Shown one piece after another: positions 53,348-60,548 of a stretch of 64,000 nt of DNA. The DNA lies in assembly GCF_029836165.1 (NCBI RefSeq), contig NZ_JAOEBG010000008.1:1-64000 (forward strand). Reading direction: 5' to 3'. The first letter of the stretch is position 1. Every line of letters begins with the position of its first letter. Under the pieces are notes generated by a model. That model was not told the origin of the DNA and did no database searches. It worked only from the letters and a program-made list of their open reading frames with translations. The position numbers were made by a program, and so were the translations under genes. Source of the stretch: Pseudomonas sp. GD04091. GTDB taxonomy: Bacteria; Pseudomonadota; Gammaproteobacteria; Pseudomonadales; Pseudomonadaceae.

Positions 53348-54313
53348 ATGACTGAACGAAACACCGACAACCCTGACGTCCTCATCCTGCTGCCCCGTCT
53401 GAACGATACCGATGCCAGCGTACGCCGCATCGCCCTGATCGAACTGGCTGACCTGGAAGACCCGGATGCCTTGCCCTGGCTGACCGATGCCCTGCTGGTC
53501 GACCCTGTCGCCGAAGTGCGTGCCGAGGCGGCGCGCCTGCTGGAGGCCTGGGAGGCACCGGAAGTGGTGCAAGGCCTGTGCATGGCGCTGGCCGACCCCG
53601 CCGAGGCGGTGCGTCTGGCTGCCGCGCAGAGCCTGAGCGAACTGAAGACCCCGCAGGCTGGCCTGTTGATCCTGCCCTGGGTCGAGCATGCCGATGCCTT
53701 CGTCCGCGCCAGTGCCTTGCGGGCGCTGCGCGAGCTGCGCCTGGAGGACGCCGCCGGGCCGGCATTGCGGGCGCTGGCGGATGTCGATGCCGGCGTGCGG
53801 CGCGAGGCGGTGGGCATTCTCGGCTGGCTCAAGCATGAACCGGCGCTGGCGGCACTGGCCCGGCTCGCGGCGAGCGAGGCGGACACCGAGGTTCGTCGTG
53901 CCGCCATTGGCGCCCTCGGCCTGGCCAGCGACACCACGGTGCTGCCCGCGCTGATCGATGCCCTGGCGGACGAGGCGTGGCAGGTCCGCGAGGAAGCGGC
54001 GACCACGCTGGGCAAGGTCGGCCATGGCGAGGCGGGCCAGGCGCTGGTCGCGGCGCTGGGCGACAGCTACTGGCAGGTGCGGTTGCGCGCGGCGCGCGCG
54101 TTGGGCCGTTTGCGTCATGCTCCTGCCCTCGAGGGCTTGGCGGATCTGCTTGGGCATGGCATCGCCAACCTGCGCAAGGAAGCCGCGCTGGCGTTGGGGG
54201 AGCTGGGCGAGGCTCGGGCTCTACCGGCGCTGCAGGCGGCCGCAGCCGACAGTGACCCGGAAGTACGCAAGGCGGTGCGTATCGCCCTGGCGCAGTTGCA
54301 GGAGGCGGCGTGA
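53348..54313 (+). CDS. HEAT-repeat (PBS-lyase-like) protein
   Basis: This 321-residue protein consists almost entirely of about ten 31-residue HEAT/PBS-lyase repeats (for example DPVAEVRAEAARLLEAW, DSYWQVRLRAARALGRL, DSDPEVRKAVRIALAQL). Such alpha-solenoids bind other proteins and in phycobilisome lyases and relatives assist cofactor insertion. No enzyme motif is visible. It lies between the ferredoxin and DUF971 genes, sharing one base with the latter. A maturation or scaffold role for the flavoprotein-ferredoxin pair is inference. A GTG at 53336 is an alternative start. Confidence 0.87.
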   Translation: MTERNTDNPDVLILLPRLNDTDASVRRIALIELADLEDPDALPWLTDALLVDPVAEVRAEAARLLEAWEAPEVVQGLCMALADPAEAVRLAAAQSLSELKTPQAGLLILPWVEHADAFVRASALRALRELRLEDAAGPALRALADVDAGVRREAVGILGWLKHEPALAALARLAASEADTEVRRAAIGALGLASDTTVLPALIDALADEAWQVREEAATTLGKVGHGEAGQALVAALGDSYWQVRLRAARALGRLRHAPALEGLADLLGHGIANLRKEAALALGELGEARALPALQAAAADSDPEVRKAVRIALAQLQEAA

Positions 54314-54588
54314 TGGAAACGCCCCAGGCACTGAACAATCGACCCGCGCAGGGCGAGTTGCAGGTGCAGTGGGCGGGGACGCTGCAGGTCCTCAGCCATG
54401 CTCGATTGCGCGGCGCCTGTCCGTGTTCGCAGTGTCGGGCGGCACGTTTGAAGGGCGCTGTTTCACCGCTGCGTGACGATGTGCGGGTGACGCGGATCGA
54501 GACGCAGGGGTATGGGCTGCAGCTGGTGTTCAGCGATGGGCATGAGCGCGGGATCTACCCCTGGGATTACCTGCGGGCGCTGGGTTGA
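54313..54588 (+). CDS. DUF971 (GBBH-like) protein
   Basis: The 91-residue protein contains SHARLRGACPCSQCRAAR (about 28-45) and the DUF971 signature LQLVFSDGHERGIYPWDYLRALG at its end. DUF971 forms the N-terminal domain of gamma-butyrobetaine hydroxylase and also occurs beside Fe-S carrier and MoCo-related genes; the CPCSQC cysteines may bind metal. The ATG lies 7 bp after GGAGG inside the HEAT gene. It closes the AprA-like operon. Confidence 0.88.
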   Translation: METPQALNNRPAQGELQVQWAGTLQVLSHARLRGACPCSQCRAARLKGAVSPLRDDVRVTRIETQGYGLQLVFSDGHERGIYPWDYLRALG

Positions 54589-54617
54589 AGCCATCGCGAG
54601 GCAAGCCTCAACCGGTT

Positions 54618-55481
54618 TCAGAGGGCAATCAGCTCCGGCCGCAGTCCCTCCACCCGTCGCACCACCGGCTGCAGATAGCCGCCATCGCCGGTGATCTGGT
54701 GCAACACCTTTTCGCGCAATCCATGCAACGCCACACCGGTACGTTGGCGCGGATGCGGCAGGTCGACCTCCACCACCGCCTTGATCCGCCCTGGCCTTGG
54801 CTCCAGCACCACCACCCGGTCGGCCAGGTAGGTCGCTTCCTCGGCATCGTGGGTGACCAGCAGGATGGTGATCCCCGCGCGTTCACGTATCGCCAGCAGC
54901 TCATCCTGCAGTTGCTGGCGGGTCAGGGCGTCGAGGGCGCCGAACGGCTCGTCCAGCAGCAGGATCCTGGGGCTGGCCACCAGGCCGCGGGCGATCGCCA
55001 CACGCTGTGCCATGCCGCCGGAGAGCTGGTGCGGGTAGGCCGACTCGAAGCCGACCAGCCCGACCAACTGCACGTATTCGTGTATGCGCCGGGCGCGCTC
55101 GCCCTGGGTGAGCCTGTCGTTGACCAAGCCCAGGCCGATGTTCTGCGCCACCGTCAGCCAGGGGAACAGGCGAGGCTCCTGGAACACGATGCCGCGCTCG
55201 CCGCCGATGCCGCCGACCGGCTGGCCGTCGACCCGGATGGTGCCGCTGTAGTCGGTATCCAGGCCGACCAGCAGGCGCAACAGGGTGGACTTGCCGCAGC
55301 CAGAGGCGCCGACGATGGCGATGAATTCGCCCTCGTTGATCGACAGGTCGAAATGACGGATCGCCTCGAATGGCTGGCCATCGACGCTGAAGGTCTTGCC
55401 GACCTGCTCGAAGCTGACCAGGGCGGGCGTGGCATCGGGTTGATTGGCCGCGTGCAGGGCCGGGGTGATGAAGGCGTTCAT
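54618..55481 (-). CDS. atsC: Sulfate-ester ABC transporter ATPase AtsC
   Basis: The 287-residue ABC ATPase of the nitrate/sulfonate/taurine group has Walker A GASGCGKST (about 58-66), Q-loop in VFQEPRLFPW, signature LSGGMAQRVAIARG and Walker B ILLLDEPFGALD. It should power uptake through the permease whose gene overlaps its start by 4 bp. The name follows the atsBC-atsRK locus of P. putida S-313, whose arrangement is reproduced here. GGAG lies 6 bp before the ATG. Confidence 0.88.
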   Translation of the reverse strand: MNAFITPALHAANQPDATPALVSFEQVGKTFSVDGQPFEAIRHFDLSINEGEFIAIVGASGCGKSTLLRLLVGLDTDYSGTIRVDGQPVGGIGGERGIVFQEPRLFPWLTVAQNIGLGLVNDRLTQGERARRIHEYVQLVGLVGFESAYPHQLSGGMAQRVAIARGLVASPRILLLDEPFGALDALTRQQLQDELLAIRERAGITILLVTHDAEEATYLADRVVVLEPRPGRIKAVVEVDLPHPRQRTGVALHGLREKVLHQITGDGGYLQPVVRRVEGLRPELIAL

Positions 55482-57061
55482 GCGGATCTCCAGCGCGTGG
55501 CGCGCGATTCGAGGCGTTGGCCGAGGTGGCCGAGCAGGGCGCCGACCAGGCCGATCAGGACCATGGCGGCCATCACCTGGTCCATGCGGAACAACTGCTG
55601 GGCGCCGATCATCAGGCTGGCGATGCCGCCGTCCGAAGGCATGAAGTATTCGGCGCCGATGGTGCCGAGCCAGGCGTAGATCAACGACAGGCGCAGGCCG
55701 GCGAAGATCGCCGGGGCGGCGCCGGGCAGCACCAGCAGGCGCAGGCGATGCGGCAGGTCCAGGCGCAGCGCCTGCGCCGCTTCGCCCAGTTGTGGCGACA
55801 GGCTGGCGATGCCCCGCTGGGTGGCGATCAGCAGCGGGAAGAACGCCGCCAGCGCGACGAACACCAGCTTGGCGCCCTCGCCCAGGCCGAACCAGGCGGT
55901 GAGCAGCGGCACCCAGGCGAACAGCGCCACCTGGCGCAGCGCCGACAGGCTCGGGCCGAGCAGGCGCTCGGAGTGGTGCGACAGGCCCAGCAGCAGGCCC
56001 AGTGCGAAGCCTGCGCCACCGCCGAGCAGCAGTCCGGCCAAGGTGCGCTGCAGGCTCAGGCGCAGGGCCTCGGGCAGTGAGCCGTCCAGCAGGCCGGCAT
56101 ACAGGCTGCGCAGCACGTCCAGCGGTGAGGTGAGGATGTTGGCATCGACCCAGCCAAAGCTGTTGGCCGCCTGCCACAGCACCAGCAGCGCGGCCGGTAG
56201 CAGCAGGCTCTGCCAGCCGCGCGGGATGTCGCCGCGTGCCTGCTCGCCGGTGGGCGGCTGCGGCCAGTACAGCAGGCTGCGTTCCAGGCGCGAGAAGCCA
56301 CGGTCCATCAGTGCGCCGACCAGACCGATCAGCAGGATGCAGAGAAACACCAGGTCGAGCATGAACAGCTGTCGCCCCCAGACCATCAGGTAGCCGATGC
56401 CTTCGCTTGAGGCCAGCAGCTCCACCGCCAGCAACGAGGTCCAGCCGGTGGCCAGTGCCAGGCGCACACCCGCGAGAAATGCCGGCAGCGCGGCAGGCAG
56501 CAGCAGGCGCAGGAACAGCAGGTGAGGCGGCAGGCGCAGGGCGGCGGCGGCTTCGCGCAGCTTGGGCTGGGCGTCGCGCACGCCGACCAGGGTATGCAGC
56601 GTGACCGGTACCACCACGGCTTTGACCAGCACCACCAGCTTGAGCAGCTCGCCGATGCCGAAGAACAGCATGAACAGTGGAATCCAGGCCAGGGTCGGGA
56701 TCTGCGCCAGGGCGACGAAGGTGGGCAGCACCAGTGTCCGTGCCCGTCGTGATCCGCCCAGCCAGGTACCCAGCAGCAGGCCACTGCTGATGCCTGCCAG
56801 CAGGCCCCAGAGCAAGCGCAGCAGGCTTATCCACAGGTGGCCCCAGAGCTCACCGGAACCGAACTCCAGCGCGCTCTGCCAGACCAGCGCGGGAGCGGGC
56901 AGGATCTGCTCGCTCATCCAGTGCTCACGGCTGGCGACTACCCACAGTGCCGCCACCGCCAGCGGCACGATCCCCGGCAGGCAGGAGCGGCCTTGCGTCG
57001 CGAAAGGGCCGCGCAGCGGCCCCCACAGGCGCCGCAGACTTGTGCTCAAGACTTCGCTCAT
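55478..57061 (-). CDS. atsB: Double-domain sulfate-ester ABC permease AtsB
   Basis: The 527-residue protein holds two consecutive binding-protein-dependent permease domains (about 60-265 and 300-520), each with a cytoplasmic EAA-like loop (LREAAAALRLP and LGEAAQALRLD). It thus replaces two copies of a normal 260-residue permease. The N-terminus is odd: about residues 12-26 (WGPLRGPFATQG and flanks) are encoded by an in-frame REP element (56984-57028). The ATG at 57061 has GGGAG 8 bp upstream. It is divergent from atsR and co-translated with atsC. Confidence 0.87.
   Translation of the reverse strand: MSEVLSTSLRRLWGPLRGPFATQGRSCLPGIVPLAVAALWVVASREHWMSEQILPAPALVWQSALEFGSGELWGHLWISLLRLLWGLLAGISSGLLLGTWLGGSRRARTLVLPTFVALAQIPTLAWIPLFMLFFGIGELLKLVVLVKAVVVPVTLHTLVGVRDAQPKLREAAAALRLPPHLLFLRLLLPAALPAFLAGVRLALATGWTSLLAVELLASSEGIGYLMVWGRQLFMLDLVFLCILLIGLVGALMDRGFSRLERSLLYWPQPPTGEQARGDIPRGWQSLLLPAALLVLWQAANSFGWVDANILTSPLDVLRSLYAGLLDGSLPEALRLSLQRTLAGLLLGGGAGFALGLLLGLSHHSERLLGPSLSALRQVALFAWVPLLTAWFGLGEGAKLVFVALAAFFPLLIATQRGIASLSPQLGEAAQALRLDLPHRLRLLVLPGAAPAIFAGLRLSLIYAWLGTIGAEYFMPSDGGIASLMIGAQQLFRMDQVMAAMVLIGLVGALLGHLGQRLESRATRWRSA
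56984..57028 (-). repeat. REP element inside the atsB coding sequence
   Basis: On the plus strand GGAGCGGCCTTG followed by CGTCGCGAAAGGGC, then GCGCAGCGGCCCCCACAG, is the complete REP consensus of this genome. The 26-bp core is identical to the REP at the left edge of the window. Here it lies within codons 12-26 of atsB, in frame and without a stop. Confidence 0.85.
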
Positions 57062-57360
57062 CGAGGCATCTCCCAAACCGTTCCTTGTTTATTCATTTAT
57101 GGAATAAAAATTTCACATAAATAGTATTCAAGAGATAAGAGCATGCGCCCGATGCATGCGAAAGCCCCGCCCTGTTGCGTTTTCCTCATATTTTCCATGC
57201 GTTTCCTGCAAGCCTGCCGCAGGCCCGCATGGCACCTGGTTTATGTCTTCTGGTTACTAAAAAATGAAGTTTTGATCTTTGTAGGTTCTAACCCGACCTG
57301 CCTAGCTTCTGGCCCATAGCGCCGGCCATCGCCGGTGGCAGCCTGCCAAGGAGCCTTGCC
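57062..57360. promoter_or_regulatory. Divergent atsB / atsR regulatory region
   Basis: These 299 bp are AT-rich compared with the rest of the window. They contain a palindrome TTATTC-atttatg-GAATAA (57089-57107) close to atsB and further AT-rich tracts (TACTAAAAAATGAAGTTTTGATC, 57255-57277) near atsR. In P. putida S-313 these promoters respond to sulfate limitation and to SftR. No gene is visible here. Confidence 0.6.
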
Positions 57361-58401
57361 ATGAAAACCGCCTTCCGCCATCTGCTCAGCCCGTTGCTCG
57401 CCGCCTTGTTGAGCGCTGTGCCGATGGTTGCCCATGCCGCCCAGCCCGACGTGATCCGTATCGCCGTGCCCGACCTCAGCGCCGGCAGCAAACCCAGCGC
57501 CGGCGGCGTGGTGGATGTGCTGCGCGACCAGCAACTGCTGGAGAAAGCGTTCGCCAAGGACGGCATCCGCATCGACTGGCGCTTCTTCAAGGGCGCCGGC
57601 CCCGTGGTCAACGAGGCTCTGGCCAACGGCCAGGCGGACTTCGCCTACCTGGGCGACCTCGCCGCGATCATCGGCAAGGCCAACGGCCTCGACACCCGCG
57701 TGCTGTCGGCCGGGGTGCGTGGGGTGAAGAGCTACCTTGGCGTGGTGCCCGGCTCGGGCATCCACAGCCTGCAGGACCTCAAGGGCAAGCGCGTGGCGGT
57801 GTTTCGCGGCACCGCCAACCAGCTGTCGTTCGCCAGCGCCCTGGCCAGCCAGGGGCTGTCCGAACGTGAGCTGAAAGTCATCAACCTCGACTTCAACGCG
57901 GCCAACGCCGCCCTGGCCGCCAAGCAGATCGACGCCACCTGGGGCCTGTCCAGCCTGCTGTCGCTGCGCGAGCGCGGGCTGGTCGAGCTGCCGGTCAACT
58001 CTCGCGACCTCAAGGGCGCCGGCAGCACCCAGGCGGTGCTGCTCGGCACCGGTGAGTTCATCCGCCAGCACCCCGATCTGGTGCAGCGCGTGGTCAACGC
58101 CCAGGAGCAGGCGGTGAAGTGGCTGCGCGATGAACGCAACCGTGAGGCCTATGTGGACCTGGTGGCGAACACCGCCAACTGGCCGAAGGCGATCCTGCGC
58201 GACGACCTTGCCCAGGAGAACCTCGCCGATTACTTCGACTCGCGCCTGGATGCCGGCTTCGTCGGCCTGCTGCAACAGGGCGTGGACCTGGCCGTCAAGG
58301 AGCGCCTGATCCGTCGCGGCTTCCAGGTGGCCGACTGGATCGACCCCCGTTTCATCGATGCCGCCCAGCAACAGGACCAGGCCGTCCAGGCCGCCCGCTG
58401 A
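57361..58401 (+). CDS. atsR: Sulfate-ester-binding periplasmic protein AtsR
   Basis: The 346-residue protein has a signal peptide (about 1-26, ending VAHAA) and a periplasmic binding-protein fold of the SsuA/TauA type (about 30-330; WRFFKGAGPVVNEALANGQADFAYLGDLAAIIGKAN). It should deliver sulfate esters to AtsBC. GGAG lies before the ATG. atsK follows after 28 bp, and the divergent atsBC genes lie across a shared regulatory region. Confidence 0.9.
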   Translation: MKTAFRHLLSPLLAALLSAVPMVAHAAQPDVIRIAVPDLSAGSKPSAGGVVDVLRDQQLLEKAFAKDGIRIDWRFFKGAGPVVNEALANGQADFAYLGDLAAIIGKANGLDTRVLSAGVRGVKSYLGVVPGSGIHSLQDLKGKRVAVFRGTANQLSFASALASQGLSERELKVINLDFNAANAALAAKQIDATWGLSSLLSLRERGLVELPVNSRDLKGAGSTQAVLLGTGEFIRQHPDLVQRVVNAQEQAVKWLRDERNREAYVDLVANTANWPKAILRDDLAQENLADYFDSRLDAGFVGLLQQGVDLAVKERLIRRGFQVADWIDPRFIDAAQQQDQAVQAAR

Positions 58402-58429
58402 CCCGACAACAACCGTGAGGAGCACGACC

Positions 58430-59335
58430 ATGAGCAACGCTGCACTGGCCACCGCGCCGCAAACCTTCGAACTCGACATCCACCCCGTTGCCGGGCGCAT
58501 CGGCGCCGAGATCCGCGGCATCGAGCTGTCCGCTGACCTCGATCCGGCCACCATCGATGCCATCCAGGCCGCGCTGGTACGGCACAAGGTGATCTTCTTC
58601 CGTGGGCAGACGCATCTGGACGATGTCGGCCAGGAGGCCTTCGCCCAGTTGCTCGGCGAGCCCATCGCCCACCCCACGGTGCCGGTGGTCGATGGCACCA
58701 GCTACCTGCTCCAGCTCGATGGCGCCGAGGGCCAGCGGGCCAACTCGTGGCACACCGACGTGACCTTCGTCGACGCCTATCCCAAGGCCTCGATCCTGCG
58801 CAGCGTGGTGGCCCCCGCCTCGGGTGGCGACACGGTCTGGGCCAACACCGCCACGGCCTACCAGGAGCTGCCCGAGCCGCTGCGCGAACTGGCTGACCAA
58901 CTGTGGGCGGTGCACAGCAACGAGTACGACTACGCCAGCGTGAAGCCGGATGTCGACCCGGACAAGCTGGAGCGCTACCGCAAGGTGTTCACCTCGACGG
59001 TGTACGAGACCGAGCACCCGGTGGTGCGCGTGCATCCGGTCAGCGGCGAGCGGGCGCTGCAGTTGGGGCACTTCGTCAAGCGCATCAAGGGCTATTCGCT
59101 GGCGGACTCGCAGCACCTGTTCGCGCTGCTGCAGGGGCATGTCACACGTCTGGAGAACACCGTGCGCTGGCGCTGGCAGGCGGGGGACGTGGCGATCTGG
59201 GACAACCGCGCGACGCAGCATTACGCAGTGGATGACTACGGCACCCAGCCGCGTGTCGTGCGCCGGGTGACCTTGGCCGGCGAGGTGCCGGTGGGCGTCG
59301 ACGGACAACTGAGCCGGACCACGCGCAAAGGCTGA
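58430..59335 (+). CDS. atsK: Alkylsulfatase AtsK (2-oxoglutarate/Fe(II) dioxygenase)
   Basis: The 301-residue TauD-family dioxygenase has its iron ligands at H108 and D110 (SWHTDVTF) and H264 (ATQHYAVDDYG), exactly the positions known for AtsK of P. putida S-313, and the 2-oxoglutarate-binding arginine in RVVRRVTLAG near 275-279. Length equals AtsK. It oxidatively cleaves medium-chain alkyl sulfates to aldehyde and sulfate, using 2-oxoglutarate and O2. The ATG at 58430 follows GTGAGGAGC. It is co-transcribed with atsR. Confidence 0.94.
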   Translation: MSNAALATAPQTFELDIHPVAGRIGAEIRGIELSADLDPATIDAIQAALVRHKVIFFRGQTHLDDVGQEAFAQLLGEPIAHPTVPVVDGTSYLLQLDGAEGQRANSWHTDVTFVDAYPKASILRSVVAPASGGDTVWANTATAYQELPEPLRELADQLWAVHSNEYDYASVKPDVDPDKLERYRKVFTSTVYETEHPVVRVHPVSGERALQLGHFVKRIKGYSLADSQHLFALLQGHVTRLENTVRWRWQAGDVAIWDNRATQHYAVDDYGTQPRVVRRVTLAGEVPVGVDGQLSRTTRKG

Positions 59336-59356
59336 GATCGCTGGGGCCGCTCTGCG

Positions 59357-59430
59357 GCCCTTTCGCCGGCAAGCCGGCTCCCACAACAATCATGGCTCTC
59401 TTGTGGGAGCCGGCTTGCCGGCGAAAGGGC
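59357..59430. repeat. Perfect paired REP (BIME) between atsK and sftR
   Basis: Two 30-bp arms, 59357-59386 (GCCCTTTCGCCGGC...) and 59401-59430, are exact reverse complements separated by 14 bp. The pair lies between convergent genes and would form a large cruciform or a bidirectional terminator. Confidence 0.9.
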
Positions 59431-59450
59431 TGCGTAGCAGCCCCTATTCG

Positions 59451-60356
59451 CTACAACTCGGCGTCACAGGCCACCAACTGCCTCACCAGCCCCTGCGCCA
59501 GCGCCGACAACCCATACCCCACCCGGCTCACCACCCCATAGCGGGTGTAGAACGCCTCTTCCTGATCCGGCGCCAGGTCCACCAGCTTCAGCGCGACCAG
59601 CCCTTCATGGGGCCGCAGGTTCGCACTGCAGGCGATGCCGATGGTGTCCGAGTGCAGTACGACATTGAGCAACGCATAACCGTGCTCGCACTCCACGCTG
59701 GGCAGGAAATCCTGCCGCCCACTGAGCTCGCCGAGGATCTTGCGGATGTTCGGCGGGCGGAAAGTGGTGGCCAGCGGATAGTCGAACAGATCCCTCGCCC
59801 GCACGTCTGGAAGTGTCGTCAACGGATGCCCGGCCCGGCAGCAGAAGTGCCAGCGCTGCGGCGTCAGCTTGTGCACCTGGTAGTCCGGGTCCGCCTCGAA
59901 CTGGCGCGTGTCGGCGACGAAGAACTCGATCTCCTCGGCGACCAACCGGCGATTGAGTGCCTGCCAGTTGTCCACCTGGAAGCAGGTGCGTGCCGCCGGG
60001 TATTCGGCGACGAAGCGCGCCACCGCCCGGGGGACCAGCCCACCGGCTGGCGCCGGTCCGCAGCCGAAGCGCACCACGCCGGTGGTGGCGCCATTGAATT
60101 GATTGATCTCGTTGACCAGGTTGTGTGCCCCATGCACCAGCCGTCGTGAATGCTCCAGCACCAGCAGCCCTTGGCGGGTCGGTGCCAACTCCTTGCTGGC
60201 GCGGTCGACCAGGCGGCAGCCGACGTTGTGCTCCAACGTCTGGATGCTGCGGCTGAAGGCCGATTGCGAGAGGTTCACCGCCGCTGCCGCGCCGACGAAG
60301 CTGCGATGTTCGACAAGGGCGATGAAATGGCGGAGCTGGCGCAGGTCGATATGCAT
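59451..60356 (-). CDS. sftR: LysR-type regulator SftR of sulfate-ester genes
   Basis: The 301-residue LysR-type protein has an N-terminal winged helix (about 1-60, LRQLRHFIALVEHRSFVGAAAAVNLSQSAFSRSIQTLE) and a substrate-binding domain (about 92-295). In P. putida S-313, SftR controls sulfate-ester transport and cleavage genes (ats, sftP, astA) in response to sulfate limitation and esters; the same set surrounds it here. It is divergent from sftP. The ribosome binding site is weak (GTAGAAA). Confidence 0.85.
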   Translation of the reverse strand: MHIDLRQLRHFIALVEHRSFVGAAAAVNLSQSAFSRSIQTLEHNVGCRLVDRASKELAPTRQGLLVLEHSRRLVHGAHNLVNEINQFNGATTGVVRFGCGPAPAGGLVPRAVARFVAEYPAARTCFQVDNWQALNRRLVAEEIEFFVADTRQFEADPDYQVHKLTPQRWHFCCRAGHPLTTLPDVRARDLFDYPLATTFRPPNIRKILGELSGRQDFLPSVECEHGYALLNVVLHSDTIGIACSANLRPHEGLVALKLVDLAPDQEEAFYTRYGVVSRVGYGLSALAQGLVRQLVACDAEL

Positions 60357-60548
60357 TTTCTACATGGAAACTTTCGGTGGAATGCATTTGCTGGGAAGGG
60401 TTGGGAATCTTATAAAGGGAGTCACTTATTCCACAAAATATGAATTACAAATATTTATATCTCTTAAAAGAATATAAGCCCGCCTGACCGCGATTCGGTT
60501 CCGCCAACGGAAATGCTCGCCTGGGCCCATGCCTCAAGGAGCATCTGC
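60357..60548. promoter_or_regulatory. Divergent sftR / sftP regulatory region
   Basis: The gap is AT-rich between 60415 and 60476, similar to the atsB/atsR region. Both contain TTATTC half-sites (here TTATTC at 60426-60431 with GAATTA ten bases further). They are candidate sites for SftR or CysB. Confidence 0.45.
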
